In this document: one piece after another, positions 1 to 9,939 of the stretch
Position numbering within the stretch: position 1 is the first letter of the stretch
How the letters are laid out: every line of letters begins with the position of its first letter
NCBI RefSeq assembly: GCF_018070565.1
Contig: NZ_JAGPXL010000011.1
Coordinates: 124,001 to 188,000 of the forward strand
Length of the DNA stretch: 64,000 bases
Source: Streptomyces sp. B93
GTDB taxonomy: Bacteria > Actinomycetota > Actinomycetes > Streptomycetales > Streptomycetaceae
Direction: 5' to 3'
Program-made: the position numbers and the translations under genes
Notes under the pieces: model-generated
The model's database searches: none
Seen by the model: only the letters and a program-made list of their open reading frames with translations
What the model was told of the DNA's origin: nothing

Positions 1-287
1 TCAACACCCACCCCGCCCTGCTGCCCAGTTTTCCCGGCGCCCACGGCGTCCGTGACGCGCTCGCGTACGGCGCCCGGGTCACCGGCTGCACCGTCCACTT
101 CGTCGACGACGGCGTCGACACCGGACCGATCATCGCCCAGGGCGTGGTGGAGATCCGGGACGAGGACGACGAGAGCGCGCTGCACGAGCGCATCAAGGAA
201 GTCGAGCGAAGGCTGCTCGTCGATGTCGTGGGGCGGCTCGCCCGCAACGGCTATCGCATTGAGGGACGAAAGGTAGTTATCCAGTGA
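1..287 (+). CDS. purN: Phosphoribosylglycinamide formyltransferase, 3' part
   Basis: This is the C-terminal part (about 94 residues) of PurN, which transfers a formyl group from 10-formyl-THF to GAR in purine synthesis. The start lies upstream of the window. Codons begin at base 3, and the visible protein opens with [12 protein letters not shown], matching the conserved HPSLLPxFxG folate/substrate segment. [21 protein letters not shown], read here in two pieces ([11 protein letters not shown] and [10 protein letters not shown]), is the conserved stretch with the catalytic aspartate region of the family. The stop at 285-287 overlaps the purH GTG at 284, so the two are translationally coupled. 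Confidence 0.95.
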   Translation, partial: NTHPALLPSFPGAHGVRDALAYGARVTGCTVHFVDDGVDTGPIIAQGVVEIRDEDDESALHERIKEVERRLLVDVVGRLARNGYRIEGRKVVIQ

Positions 288-1852
288 CCGCCACCGCCGA
301 CAGCAACAAGCGGGCCATCCGACGGGCGCTCGTCAGCGTCTACGACAAGACGGGCCTCGAGGACCTCGCGCGCGGCCTGCACGAGGCGGGGGTGGCGCTG
401 GTGTCCACCGGGTCCACCGCCGCCCGGATCGCCGCCGCCGGTGTCCCCGTCACCAAGGTCGAGGAGCTGACCGGCTTCCCGGAGTGCCTGGACGGCCGGG
501 TCAAGACCCTGCACCCCCGGGTGCACGCGGGCATCCTCGCCGACCTGCGGCTGCCCGAGCACCGGCGGCAGCTGGAGGAGCTGGAGGTCGAGCCGTTCGA
601 CCTGGTCGTCGTCAACCTCTACCCGTTCCGGGAGACCGTCGCCTCGGGTGCCACGCCCGACGAGTGCGTCGAGCAGATCGACATCGGCGGCCCCTCGATG
701 GTCCGGGCCGCCGCCAAGAACCACCCCTCGGTCGCCGTGGTCACCAGCCCCGACCGGTACGCCGACGTCCTCGCCGCCGTGCGCGACGGCGGGTTCGACC
801 TCGCCACCCGCAAGCGGCTCGCCGCCGAGGCGTTCCAGCACACGGCGGCGTACGACGTCGCGGTGGCGAGCTGGTTCGCCGGCGAGTACGCGCCGGTCGA
901 CGACTCCTCCTTCCCCGACTTCCTGGGCGCCACCTGGGAGCGGAGCAGCACCCTGCGCTACGGCGAGAACCCGCACCAGCCCGCCGCCCTCTACGTCGAC
1001 GGCACCGGCGGCCTGGCGCAGGCCGAGCAACTGCACGGCAAGGAGATGTCGTACAACAACTACACGGACACGGACGCCGCCCGCCGTGCCGCGTACGACC
1101 ACGACGAGCCCTGCGTCGCGATCATCAAGCACGCCAACCCGTGCGGCATCGCCGTCGGCGCGGACGTCGCCGAGGCGCACCGCAAGGCGCACGCCTGCGA
1201 CCCGCTCTCCGCGTTCGGCGGTGTGATCGCGGTCAACCGGCCGGTCAGCAAGGAGATGGCCGAGCAGGTCGCGGAGATCTTCACCGAGGTCATCGTCGCG
1301 CCCGACTACGAGGACGGCGCCCTCGACGCCCTCACCAAGAAGAAGAACATCCGCGTCCTGCGCTGCCCCGAGGGCCCCGGCAACCCGGTCGAGGTCAAGC
1401 CCGTCGACGGCGGCGCCCTCCTCCAGGTCACCGACCGGCTCCAGGCCGACGGCGACGACCCGGCCAACTGGACCCTCGCCACCGGCGAGGCGCTCGGCGC
1501 CGAGGAGCTGCGGGAGCTGGCCTTCGCCTGGAAGGCCTGCCGCGCGGTCAAGTCCAACGCCATCCTGCTCGCCAAGGACGGCGCCTCCGTCGGCGTCGGC
1601 ATGGGCCAGGTCAACCGCGTCGACTCCGCGAAGCTGGCCGTAGAGCGGGCGGGCGCCGAGCGCGCGCGGGGCGCCTACGCGGCCTCCGACGCGTTCTTCC
1701 CCTTCCCGGACGGCCTGGAGATCCTCACCGAGGCCGGGGTCAGGGCGGTCGTCCAGCCGGGCGGCTCGGTCCGTGACGAGCTGGTCGTGGAGGCCGCGAA
1801 GAAGGCGGGCGTGACCATGTACTTCACGGGCACGCGGCACTTCTTCCACTGA
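284..1852 (+). CDS. purH: Bifunctional AICAR transformylase / IMP cyclohydrolase
   Basis: A 522-residue cytoplasmic enzyme for the last two steps of IMP synthesis: formylation of AICAR with 10-formyl-THF, then cyclisation of FAICAR. An N-terminal MGS-like cyclohydrolase domain (about residues 10-150; [37 protein letters not shown]) precedes the transformylase domain, which has the LRYGENPHQ motif near residue 225 and the IIKHANPCG loop near residue 280. The protein ends with the typical [14 protein letters not shown] and GTRHFFH. The length is normal. The GTG start overlaps the purN stop in GTGA. It consumes the product of the folate enzymes FolD and GlyA encoded elsewhere in the window. Confidence 0.98.
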   Translation: MTATADSNKRAIRRALVSVYDKTGLEDLARGLHEAGVALVSTGSTAARIAAAGVPVTKVEELTGFPECLDGRVKTLHPRVHAGILADLRLPEHRRQLEELEVEPFDLVVVNLYPFRETVASGATPDECVEQIDIGGPSMVRAAAKNHPSVAVVTSPDRYADVLAAVRDGGFDLATRKRLAAEAFQHTAAYDVAVASWFAGEYAPVDDSSFPDFLGATWERSSTLRYGENPHQPAALYVDGTGGLAQAEQLHGKEMSYNNYTDTDAARRAAYDHDEPCVAIIKHANPCGIAVGADVAEAHRKAHACDPLSAFGGVIAVNRPVSKEMAEQVAEIFTEVIVAPDYEDGALDALTKKKNIRVLRCPEGPGNPVEVKPVDGGALLQVTDRLQADGDDPANWTLATGEALGAEELRELAFAWKACRAVKSNAILLAKDGASVGVGMGQVNRVDSAKLAVERAGAERARGAYAASDAFFPFPDGLEILTEAGVRAVVQPGGSVRDELVVEAAKKAGVTMYFTGTRHFFH

Positions 1853-1860
1853 TCCGGCGC

Positions 1861-1906
1861 GGATACCGGTCACGGCGGGGCCCCGGCCCCGCCGTGACCG
1901 GTATCC
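1861..1906. terminator. Long perfect hairpin between purH and the FHA gene
   Basis: Two 22-base arms (1861-1882 and 1885-1906) are perfectly complementary around a 2-base centre. The hairpin starts 9 bases after the purH stop and ends 3 bases before the stop of the convergent FHA gene, so it can terminate both transcripts. There is no U-tract, as is usual in streptomycetes. Confidence 0.8.
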
Positions 1907-1909
1907 GTG

Positions 1910-2575
1910 TCAGTGCTCGAAACCCCACCCGTTGAGCCCCAGCAGGTCCACCTTGCTGGCCAGCCCGTTGCGCAGGGCCAGGTCGACCAGGGACTCCGGG
2001 TCCGAGGGCTGCCGGAGCTTGAACGCGAGGTAGTCGATGTTCCAGTGGACGGCGGAACGGGTGACCGTGGGCCAGGTCGGGCGCAGCCGCTTCACCAGGT
2101 CCTCCACCGGGGGCAGCGGGGCGTGCGGGCCGTCGCGCAACCGCGGTTCGCACAGGGCGACCAGCACGGCGAAGTACCGCCTGGTGCGGTCCAGGTGGAA
2201 CTCGGCCTCGGGGCCGTGGAAGGCGTGGCCGGGCGCCCACACCTCGAAGCGGAGCAGGTCACCGGAGGCGAACAGGACGACGCGGGCCAGTTCGAAGGAG
2301 ACCGGCGCCTCGACGCGGCCCGGCGGGACCTTGATGTGCTCGCTGGCGTCCTCCCGGTTCTCCACGACGTACGTCTGGTCCTCGCTGAGGTTGCTCAGCA
2401 ACCAGTAGCTGCCGTTCGCGGTGATCTCCCCGGCGACGCCGGGCACCCCCGGGTGCGCGATGGTCAGGGCGCCCTTCGTCTCGGCCCGGCCGAAGGGGAG
2501 CCGGTCACCGCTGGTGAGTGTGATCCGTTCGGGCGCCGGGGCGCTCGCTGGCGGTACGACGATGATGCTGTGCAT
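1910..2575 (-). CDS. FHA-domain protein
   Basis: A 221-residue soluble protein. Residues about 15-80 look like a forkhead-associated fold that binds phosphothreonine peptides: a beta-rich stretch with PFGRAETKGALTIAHPGV, then GEITANGSYWLLSNLSEDQ, fitting the FHA pattern of GR, S/N and W/N positions. The C-terminal half (about 110-221; RTRRYFAVLVALCEPRL, VEDLVKRLRPTWP, NIDYLAFKLR) is helical and resembles a winged-helix effector segment, so it could read out Ser/Thr kinase activity. The ATG at 2575 has GAAGGG 8 bases upstream. It is convergent with purH and divergent from the wHTH regulator at 2793. The partner kinase cannot be named from this window. Confidence 0.75.
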   Translation of the reverse strand: MHSIIVVPPASAPAPERITLTSGDRLPFGRAETKGALTIAHPGVPGVAGEITANGSYWLLSNLSEDQTYVVENREDASEHIKVPPGRVEAPVSFELARVVLFASGDLLRFEVWAPGHAFHGPEAEFHLDRTRRYFAVLVALCEPRLRDGPHAPLPPVEDLVKRLRPTWPTVTRSAVHWNIDYLAFKLRQPSDPESLVDLALRNGLASKVDLLGLNGWGFEH

Positions 2576-2792
2576 GCGTCGGGCCCTTCGGTCTACGCCT
2601 CGCCGGCCGCGATCGTCGCCGACCGCGGCCGTCGTCTCGGGAGGATTGCTCTGGACAATGCGCCGTCCTCGTGGCTAAGGGGCGGAAGGGACGCGGGAGT
2701 TGATGTGTGCCTCCGTACGATTGCCCGGGAACGCGGAACCGGTCCATGCTGTTGTGGCTGAGTGCAAAAGCTGAGTTCGACGGGGGAACAAA

Positions 2793-3800
2793 GTGCTGCG
2801 CATCCATTTCAGTGAGCTGGACCTTGCCAGAACCAGACTCGCCGCCGGCTCCGATCCGCTCTGGGAGATCGCGGCCAGCCTGCACAGGTTCCAGTCCCGC
2901 AAGGGCCGCTGGGCGTACGCCGCCTGGTACCGCTCCGCCCGTCTGCACCTGCACCGCAAGGGCCTGGAGCGCCCACTGCGCACCGTACTGCTGCCGCTGT
3001 ACCCGAGGGCCGCCTACTTCCCGGACTTCCTGACCCCGGTCGGCGCGAACGGCGGCCTCGAGGCCGGACTCGAGACCATCCTCGCCACCCCCGCCCGCCG
3101 GGTACGGCACGAGGTGACCCTCCTGGACCGGACCGTGGGCGCCCCCGCCTGGGCGGGCCGACTGGCCGATCTGGACACCCGCAAGGAACTGGTGCGGCTG
3201 CTGCGCGAGTACCACGACATCGTCGTCGCGCCCTACCGCGACCAGACGCGGGCCCGGGTGGAGGCGGAACGCGCGGCCCGCTGCCGTGCTCTGCTGGACG
3301 GCGGGGTCGAGGGCCTGCTGGGCTCGCTGGGCCCCCGGATGCGCTGGCGTTCGCCCGTACTGGAGATGTCCTATCCGGAGGACCGGGACCTCTACCTCGG
3401 AGGGCGCGGACTCACCCTCGTCCCCTCCTACTTCACCTGGGGCCAGCCCGTCAGCTTCGCCGACCCCGAGCTGCCGCCGGTGCTGTGGTACCCGCTGCTC
3501 GACGACCTGCGCGCCCCGGAACCGGAGGACGACGCCCCCGCACGGCCCCTGACCACCCTGCTCGGCCGGGCGCGGGCGGCGGCCCTGAACGCCGCCGTCG
3601 CCGGAGCCACCACCGGTGAACTCGCCCGCGCCGCCGGTGTGTCGGTCTCCTCGGCCAGTCGGCACGCCACCGCGCTGCGGGACGCCGGGCTGATCACCAG
3701 CATCCGCGACGGGGCCCGGGTGCTGCACACCCTCACACCCGTGGGCGCGTCGATGCTGCGCGCGGCACGACAAGGCCGTGCCGTCCCCGGCGGGGGATGA
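2793..3800 (+). CDS. Winged-helix (ArsR-like, DUF5937-type) transcriptional regulator
   Basis: A 335-residue cytoplasmic regulator. The N-terminal part begins LRIHFSELDLARTRLAAGSD and continues with a long helical region typical of the DUF5937/ArsR-like streptomycete family. The last third (about 245-330) is a winged helix: LNAAVAGATTGELARAAGV, then SVSSASRHATALRDAGLI and a wing with RDGARVLHTLT. No metal-binding cysteines are visible, so metal sensing is unlikely. The GTG start follows GGGGG. It may control itself or the divergent FHA gene; the ligand is unknown. Confidence 0.85.
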   Translation: MLRIHFSELDLARTRLAAGSDPLWEIAASLHRFQSRKGRWAYAAWYRSARLHLHRKGLERPLRTVLLPLYPRAAYFPDFLTPVGANGGLEAGLETILATPARRVRHEVTLLDRTVGAPAWAGRLADLDTRKELVRLLREYHDIVVAPYRDQTRARVEAERAARCRALLDGGVEGLLGSLGPRMRWRSPVLEMSYPEDRDLYLGGRGLTLVPSYFTWGQPVSFADPELPPVLWYPLLDDLRAPEPEDDAPARPLTTLLGRARAAALNAAVAGATTGELARAAGVSVSSASRHATALRDAGLITSIRDGARVLHTLTPVGASMLRAARQGRAVPGGG

Positions 3801-3817
3801 GGCACGGCCCGTGAGGT

Positions 3818-3844
3818 GTGCGCCGCCCCGGCGGGGCGGTGCGC
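3818..3844. terminator. GC hairpin between convergent genes
   Basis: The arms cgccgcccc (3821-3829) and ggggcggtg (3833-3841) form a stem with one G-U pair. A second inverted repeat, ggccgtgcc at 3774-3782 and ggcacggcc at 3801-3809, spans the stop of the regulator. Together they probably separate it from the convergent RDD gene. Confidence 0.5.
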
Positions 3845-3851
3845 TGCCCGG

Positions 3852-4562
3852 TCAGTTCTGGATGACCATCGTGCTGGCGGCCTTGTCGTGCCAGCCCTGC
3901 TGGCGGCCGGACTTGTCCCAGAAGGGGGACAGGTAGACCAGCAGCTGGCCTATGCCGCAGGCGAAGCTGCCGACGATCGGGATGATCCAGCGGATGAACG
4001 ACGAGCCGAGGCCGATCTTCTGGCCGGTGTTGACGTTCACCACCCGGATGCCGACGGCCAGCTTGCCGAGGGTGCCGCCCAGCAGCGAGGTGAGCAGCCA
4101 CTCGTAGAGCAGACCGATGGCCGCCATGATGACGAACACGACCATCATCGAGGCGAAGAGGTCGCCGAAGCCCTCCTCCATGCAGGAGTCGTAGTTGGCG
4201 GCGTTCGGGTCGCAGTCCTCGATGGCGGTGGCCGAACCCGCGAGCCCGAGCAGACCGAGCACGAAGTAGATGACCATGAACGCGACGCCGTCCAGCACCC
4301 GGGCGCCGAAGCGGCGGCCCATGGAGGCCACCCGGGGCATACCGGGCATACCACCCGGGGCGGCGGGCCCGCCGGTGGGGTAGGACGGATAGCCGCCGTA
4401 GCCGCCCTGCGGGGGTACACCGGCGCCGGGCGCCTGCGGGTAGCCGTAGCCGGGCGGCTGCTGGCCCTGCTGCGGGTAGCCGTACGGCTGCTGCGGCTGC
4501 TGCGGCTGCTGAGGGTTCTGCGGGTTCTGTCCGTACGGGTTGTTGGGCGAACCGAAACTCAT
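3852..4562 (-). CDS. RDD family membrane protein with Pro/Gln/Gly-rich N-terminus
   Basis: About 236 residues. The first 75 are low-complexity: QQPQQPQQPYGYPQQGQQP and further Gly/Tyr/Pro repeats, disordered and probably cytoplasmic. The rest is an RDD domain with Arg-Asp near ARVLDGVAF and three hydrophobic segments (about residues 105-125, 150-175, 195-215), including LLGGTLGKLAVGIRVV. RDD proteins are often carriers or regulators of transport, but no specific substrate can be read. I prefer the ATG at 4562, because the ATG at 4571 is only one base from GGAGG. It is divergent from folD. Confidence 0.85.
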   Translation of the reverse strand: MSFGSPNNPYGQNPQNPQQPQQPQQPYGYPQQGQQPPGYGYPQAPGAGVPPQGGYGGYPSYPTGGPAAPGGMPGMPRVASMGRRFGARVLDGVAFMVIYFVLGLLGLAGSATAIEDCDPNAANYDSCMEEGFGDLFASMMVVFVIMAAIGLLYEWLLTSLLGGTLGKLAVGIRVVNVNTGQKIGLGSSFIRWIIPIVGSFACGIGQLLVYLSPFWDKSGRQQGWHDKAASTMVIQN

Positions 4563-4828
4563 GGGCGACATTCCTCCGGTGCATGGGCGGGGACGACGCG
4601 GGTCGCACGGAGAACATCACGAACTGAGCGGTTTGCCCCCCGAACATGAACCGCGGTATTGCGCCGTTCATCGTTCTTCAGGCTGAACGAATTTGTCCAG
4701 TCGCATTCGATTCGTGTTGTGCAAGTGCAACATCAACGATCAGAAGGGGCGATACGGGGAGCGGTCCGGTCGGCGGCCCGTGCCGCCCGGATTGGAACCC
4801 GAGGGCGGTCATCCGGGAGTATGGGGCC

Positions 4829-5683
4829 ATGACCGCCCAGATTCTCGATGGCAAGGCCACCGCAGCCGCGATCAAGTCCGATCTGACCGCCCGCGTGGCG
4901 GCGCTGAAGGAGAAGGGCGTCACGCCCGGCCTCGGCACGATCCTCGTCGGGGACGACCCCGGCAGCCAGAAGTACGTCGCCGGGAAGCACCGCGACTGCG
5001 CCGAGGTCGGCATCGCCTCCATCCAGCGCGAGCTGCCCGCCACGGCGACGCAGGAGGAGATCGAGGCGGTCGTACGCGAACTCAACGAGGACCCGGCCTG
5101 CACCGGGTACATCGTGCAGCTGCCGCTGCCCAGGGGCATCGACGAGAACCGCATCCTGGAGCTGATGGACCCCGACAAGGACGCCGACGGCCTGCACCCG
5201 ATGAACCTCGGCCGCCTCGTCCTCAACGAACCGGCGCCGCTGCCCTGCACCCCCAACGGCGTGCTGACCCTGCTGCGCCGCTACGGCGTCGAGATCAAGG
5301 GCGCGGAGGTCGTGGTCGTCGGCCGCGGTGTCACCATCGGGCGGCCGATGCCGCTGCTGCTGACCCGGCGCAGCGAGAACGCCACGGTGACGCAGTGCCA
5401 CACCGGCACCCGTGACCTCTCCGCCCATCTGCGGCGCGCCGACATCATCGTCGCCGCGGCGGGCTCCGCCCATCTGATCCGGCCCGAGGACGTCAAGCCG
5501 GGCGCGGCCGTCCTCGACGTCGGTGTCTCGCGCAGCGCCGAAGGCAAGATCGTCGGCGATGTCCACCCCGGGGTCGCCGAGGTGGCCGGCTGGATCTCCC
5601 CCAACCCCGGCGGCGTCGGCCCGATGACCCGGGCCCAGCTCCTCGTCAACGTGGTCGAGGCGGCGGAGCGCAGTGTCGGCTGA
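4829..5683 (+). CDS. folD: 5,10-methylene-THF dehydrogenase / cyclohydrolase
   Basis: A 284-residue bifunctional enzyme that interconverts methylene-, methenyl- and 10-formyl-THF, supplying formyl groups to PurN and PurH. The catalytic-domain signature [17 protein letters not shown] (with the YxxxK pair) is near residues 50-65, [12 protein letters not shown] near 95, [15 protein letters not shown] near 120, and the Rossmann NADP-binding segment [15 protein letters not shown] near 160. The C-terminal [15 protein letters not shown] is the family's second signature. The in-frame extension upstream to 4646 lacks similarity, so I start at MTAQILDGK. The end overlaps the next gene by 11 bases. Confidence 0.97.
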   Translation: MTAQILDGKATAAAIKSDLTARVAALKEKGVTPGLGTILVGDDPGSQKYVAGKHRDCAEVGIASIQRELPATATQEEIEAVVRELNEDPACTGYIVQLPLPRGIDENRILELMDPDKDADGLHPMNLGRLVLNEPAPLPCTPNGVLTLLRRYGVEIKGAEVVVVGRGVTIGRPMPLLLTRRSENATVTQCHTGTRDLSAHLRRADIIVAAAGSAHLIRPEDVKPGAAVLDVGVSRSAEGKIVGDVHPGVAEVAGWISPNPGGVGPMTRAQLLVNVVEAAERSVG

Positions 5684-6860
5684 GCCGGGGCGCCTGCGGG
5701 CCGGGGAGATGCGGACGGAGACGGCCGGGGGCGGCGCTCCGGGCGGTGCGCCGGGTGCCGGGCGGCTGGGTGCCGGTGCGCCGGGTGCCGGGCGGGCCGG
5801 GGTGTCGGGTTCCGGTGCGGAGGAGGGCGCGGGCGCGGTGGCTGGGGCGGGGGGTGCCGACGGGGTCGGTTCGGCCAACAGGGCCCGTTCGACCGGCGGG
5901 GTCGGTTCCGGCGTAGAGCCTGGTGCCGGCCACGAGACGGGCCCCGGCGTGGAGCCTGGTGCCGACGACGAGGCTGGTACCGCTGCCGGGCGCGGTCCCG
6001 CAGACGAGGCCGGGACCGCCGCCGGGACCGGTCCCTCCGATGAATCCCGTCCCGCCGACGAGACCGGCGCCGCCGACAAGGCCGTTGCCGGGGACGAGGG
6101 TGAGGACGGGACCGGGACCCGCGACGGGACCGGGACCCGCGACGGGGCCGGGACCCGCGACGGGGCCGGGACCGGCGACGAGGTCGGGGCTCGCGACGAG
6201 GCAGGGACCGCCGACGTGACTGGGACCGCCGACGTGACTGGGACCGCCGATGAGGCCGGGACCGGCGACGAGGTCGGGGCTCGCGACGAGGCAGGAACCG
6301 CCGACGAGGCAGGGACCGGCGGCGAGACCGTCGCCGACCAGGGTGCTCCCGTGTCCGGCACCGACCAGGGCGCTCCCGCCCCCGCCACCGACCAGGACGC
6401 TCCCGACCCCGACGGCGAGCTGACCGTCCGTGACCCCATCAGCGTTCCGGACGCCGATGGCAGGGCGCGTCGGGTCACCCGGCGGTTTCCGCTGTTCACC
6501 AGGGACACCGCGCGGCCCGAGGGCGGTGGGCGGGCCGCGTCCGGGGCCGCCCCGGCGCCCGCGCGCCAGTGGCCGATCCTGGTGGTGCTGGTGGCCGTCG
6601 GCGCCGGACTGCTGCTGACCGCGCTGGACCAGTTCCGCTACGGCACCATGCTGGTCGGCGTCGCGCTGCTCGGCGGTGCCGTGCTGCGCTGGGTGCTGCC
6701 CGGCGTGGGCATGCTCGCGGTGCGCTCGCGCTTCACCGACGTCGTCACCTACGGACTGCTCGGTCTGACGATCGTCCTGCTGGCGATGATGGTGCAGCCG
6801 AACCCCCTGCTGGAGATCCCCTTCCTCAAGGACACCCTGCACTTCACCGTCAGCAGCTAG
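5673..6860 (+). CDS. DUF3017 membrane protein with long repetitive acidic N-terminus
   Basis: 395 residues. The last 110 form a DUF3017 domain with three hydrophobic segments ([39 protein letters not shown] and [19 protein letters not shown]), the usual neighbour and partner of folD in streptomycetes. The first 260 residues are low-complexity Gly/Ala/Asp/Glu/Thr with units such as GTRDG, GTADV and [12 protein letters not shown], predicted disordered. The GTG start lies inside the 3' end of folD, so expression is coupled. The expanded tail makes it about three times longer than a bare DUF3017 protein. Its function is unknown. Confidence 0.85.
   Translation: MSAEPGRLRAGEMRTETAGGGAPGGAPGAGRLGAGAPGAGRAGVSGSGAEEGAGAVAGAGGADGVGSANRARSTGGVGSGVEPGAGHETGPGVEPGADDEAGTAAGRGPADEAGTAAGTGPSDESRPADETGAADKAVAGDEGEDGTGTRDGTGTRDGAGTRDGAGTGDEVGARDEAGTADVTGTADVTGTADEAGTGDEVGARDEAGTADEAGTGGETVADQGAPVSGTDQGAPAPATDQDAPDPDGELTVRDPISVPDADGRARRVTRRFPLFTRDTARPEGGGRAASGAAPAPARQWPILVVLVAVGAGLLLTALDQFRYGTMLVGVALLGGAVLRWVLPGVGMLAVRSRFTDVVTYGLLGLTIVLLAMMVQPNPLLEIPFLKDTLHFTVSS
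6100..6330 (+). repeat. Short in-frame tandem repeats in the DUF3017 gene
   Basis: Units of 15-18 bases built on gggaccgggacccgcgac recur four times around 6110-6180. A longer block (rated from gaccggcgacgaggtcgggg onward) occurs at about 6170 and again at about 6262. All keep the reading frame and encode [21 protein letters not shown] units, so length variation by slippage would not break the gene. Confidence 0.8.
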
Positions 6861-7244
6861 CCGCGCCCCCGCGTGCCACGCGGCGGCCCATCCTCTCCCC
6901 CGAGCAAGGACGGGCCGCCGCCGGGACCCACACTCCCGCGCCCTGAGCGGCCCGTTCAACGGCTGTCCGTGCGCTGTGGCACGGAAGTGACCGTTCCGCT
7001 ACGGTGTCCGCGACCTGACACAGCACCCTGATACGACCCCGGCGCGGATGCGTATGAGGGGTATGGAGGCAGCCGGTACCGCCGAGGTCACCGGTGTGTG
7101 TCCGTTGTGTCGATGTATTGGCAGGTTCGCGGAAGCGGGGTGTGCCCGTGGCCCGGAAACTGAGATCCTGACCCGGCGCATCCCTCTGGGGCGGGGGACC
7201 GCGCGGCAACAACCAGCACGTACCGGGGGGAAGAGGGGGAAGCA
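6861..7244. other. Intergenic region upstream of the XRE/DUF2690 gene
   Basis: 384 bases without a convincing gene. The left end has terminator-like inverted repeats (6869-6883 and 6881-6920). The right end carries the ribosome site GGGGGGAAGAGGGGGAAGC, just before the ATG at 7245. A 96-codon ORF from 7048 reads into the XRE gene in another frame and has no recognisable features. I see no known riboswitch. Confidence 0.6.
6881..6920 (+). terminator. Probable terminator of the folD-DUF3017 operon
   Basis: Arms cggcggccc (6881-6889) and gggccgccg (6912-6920) pair perfectly across a 22-base loop, 21 bases after the DUF3017 stop codon. A smaller hairpin (6869-6874 with 6878-6883) sits just upstream. 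Confidence 0.5.
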
Positions 7245-8501
7245 ATGCCTCGTTGGAAGGCCTTGCCCGATGAACTCGATCCACAGATCAGGGAGTTCAC
7301 CAGCCAGCTGCGGCGCCTGGTGGACCGCAGCGGCCTGAGCGTCGCCGCGGTCGCCGACCGCACCGGCTACAGCAAGACGTCCTGGGAGCGCTATCTGAAC
7401 GGTCGGCTCCTCGCCCCCAAGGGCGCGATCGTCGCGCTGGCCGAGGTCACCGGCACCAACCCCGTGCACCTCACCACCATGTGGGAGCTTGCCGAGCGGG
7501 CCTGGAGCCGTTCGGAGATGCGGCACGACATGACCATGGAGGCGATCCGGATCTCGCAGGCGCGCGCCGCGCTCAGCGAGTTCGGGCCGCCCCCGGCCAA
7601 GGCGAAGGGCGGCAAGGGCGCCCACCGCGGCGGCGGCGCGACGGCGACACCGGGGATCGCGGGACCCGCGGGAGTGGCCCCGACGGTCCCGCCGCAGCCC
7701 ACGGCACCCGACGCGGACGCCCGGGAGGACGCCGCGGGCGGCGCCGGTGCCCGGCCCGCGGGGGGCGGCAACTCCTGGAACGTGGCTGGGTACACGGGGC
7801 CGTCGCAGGCGGGCGGGCGCAGGCCCGGGACGGTCTCCGCCGCGGCCTCCGGTCCGACCGCCGCGGCACCCGCCGGACCGACCGCCGGAGCCGGCCCCGT
7901 CACCGCCCCCGTGCCCGGCGCCTTCGGCGCGCCGCCGCCCGGCCGTCGTCGTGACGGGTCCCGTGGGCCGGGCGACCCCGGTGGCCCCGGTGGTTCCGGT
8001 CGTTCCGGGGGGCGACGGCTCGGCATGGTCATCGCCGGGGTCGTCGGTGTACTCGTCGTGGTCGTCCTCGGCTTCCTGCTCACCAACCGCGGCGGGGACG
8101 GCGAGCAGGCCGCCCCCACCCCCACGCCGACCCCCACCGTCACCACCGAGGCCAAGCTGCCGCCCGGGGTGAAGTGCAGCGGGGACAGCTGCACGGGCAA
8201 GGACGCGGAGAGCATGGGGTGCAGCGGCGACCTGGTGACCACCGCCGAGAGCGCCACCGTCGGCACCACCCTGCTGGAGGTGCGGTACAGCGAGACCTGC
8301 GGTGTCGCCTGGGCCCGTATCACCGCCGGTGCCCTCGGGGACGAGGTGCGGGTGACCGTGGACGGGGCCGATCCGCAGGAAGGGACCATCACGGAGGCCG
8401 GGGACACCATCGCGTACACCCCGATGGTGGCCGTGGGGGAGGCCGGCGACGCCGTGGCGTGCGTGACGCTGGCCTCCGGGGAGCAGGGCTGCACGCAGTG
8501 A
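7245..8501 (+). CDS. XRE helix-turn-helix protein with transmembrane segment and DUF2690 domain
   Basis: 418 residues. The N-terminal HTH (about 10-75) contains LVDRSGLSVAAVADRTGYS and WERYLNGRLLAPKGAIVALA. A long Pro/Ala/Gly linker (about 110-260) leads to one transmembrane helix (RLGMVIAGVVGVLVVVVLGF, near 265-288). The extracytoplasmic C-terminus has six cysteines and the DUF2690 pattern: GVKCSGDSCTGKDAESMGC, then LEVRYSETCGVAWARI and GDEVRVTV. The layout suggests a membrane-anchored regulator linking an outside signal, perhaps redox-sensitive through disulfides, to DNA binding. It has its own promoter region and sits ahead of mdh. The ligand is unknown. Confidence 0.85.
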   Translation: MPRWKALPDELDPQIREFTSQLRRLVDRSGLSVAAVADRTGYSKTSWERYLNGRLLAPKGAIVALAEVTGTNPVHLTTMWELAERAWSRSEMRHDMTMEAIRISQARAALSEFGPPPAKAKGGKGAHRGGGATATPGIAGPAGVAPTVPPQPTAPDADAREDAAGGAGARPAGGGNSWNVAGYTGPSQAGGRRPGTVSAAASGPTAAAPAGPTAGAGPVTAPVPGAFGAPPPGRRRDGSRGPGDPGGPGGSGRSGGRRLGMVIAGVVGVLVVVVLGFLLTNRGGDGEQAAPTPTPTPTVTTEAKLPPGVKCSGDSCTGKDAESMGCSGDLVTTAESATVGTTLLEVRYSETCGVAWARITAGALGDEVRVTVDGADPQEGTITEAGDTIAYTPMVAVGEAGDAVACVTLASGEQGCTQ

Positions 8502-8515
8502 CCCGCGCTTGGCGG

Positions 8516-8536
8516 GGCGGGTGAATTTCTCCCGCC
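8516..8536 (+). terminator. Short hairpin after the XRE/DUF2690 gene
   Basis: GGCGGG (8516-8521) and CCCGCC (8531-8536) pair around a nine-base loop, 15 bases past the stop codon. Confidence 0.4.
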
Positions 8537-8674
8537 GGGCCGCATGACTCCGGGCTTCCCGGGCACGCGAACCGTACCCCCACGGGAGTCCCGCTGGATC
8601 GGTACCCCCACCCGGCGGCCGACTCGTCTCACCTCTCCCGGACGAGCGGCCGCCCTCTTCTTGCCCTCGGCCCC

Positions 8675-8728
8675 CGCCCCCCGGGTGCTCCCCGCGGCCC
8701 TCGCCCCCCGGGTGCTCCCCGCGGCCCC
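8675..8728. repeat. 27-bp tandem duplication
   Basis: Two back-to-back copies, 8675-8701 and 8702-8728, identical except for the last base, each containing cccgggtgctccccgcgg. Non-coding; most likely a simple duplication. Confidence 0.85.
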
Positions 8729-8804
8729 TCTTCCGGGTGGTCGGCTGTGGGACGGGCCACACCGAGGCGGGGGCGTGCGGTATGCCGGATGCGCGATAGC
8801 CTGA

Positions 8805-9884
<1,080 letters not shown>

Positions 9885-9902
9885 TCCACCCCGCCGTCAC
9901 CG

Positions 9903-9939
9903 GTGATCCCCGGGCCGCCCGACGCGGTCCGGGGATCAC
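9903..9939. terminator. Terminator between mdh and the vWA/kinase gene
   Basis: A 16-bp stem (9903-9918 with 9924-9939, one G-U pair) with loop ccgac lies 19 bases past the mdh stop and covers the stop codon of the convergent gene. It can work in both directions. Confidence 0.8.

Noticed and set aside
251..1873. Long reverse-strand open frame opposite purH
   Set aside because: purH is certain in the other direction; long antisense frames are common in very GC-rich coding DNA and this one has no domains.
4690..4828. ZTP-riboswitch-like words upstream of folD (cggggagcgg)
   Set aside because: The 5' block GTGACTGGCG and the 3' block CGCCTGGGC are both missing.
7048..7338. 96-codon ORF before the XRE/DUF2690 gene
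   Set aside because: No good ribosome site or recognisable domain, and it runs into the real gene in another frame. The Leu-Cys-Arg stretch recalls cysteine leader peptides, but no sulfur gene follows.
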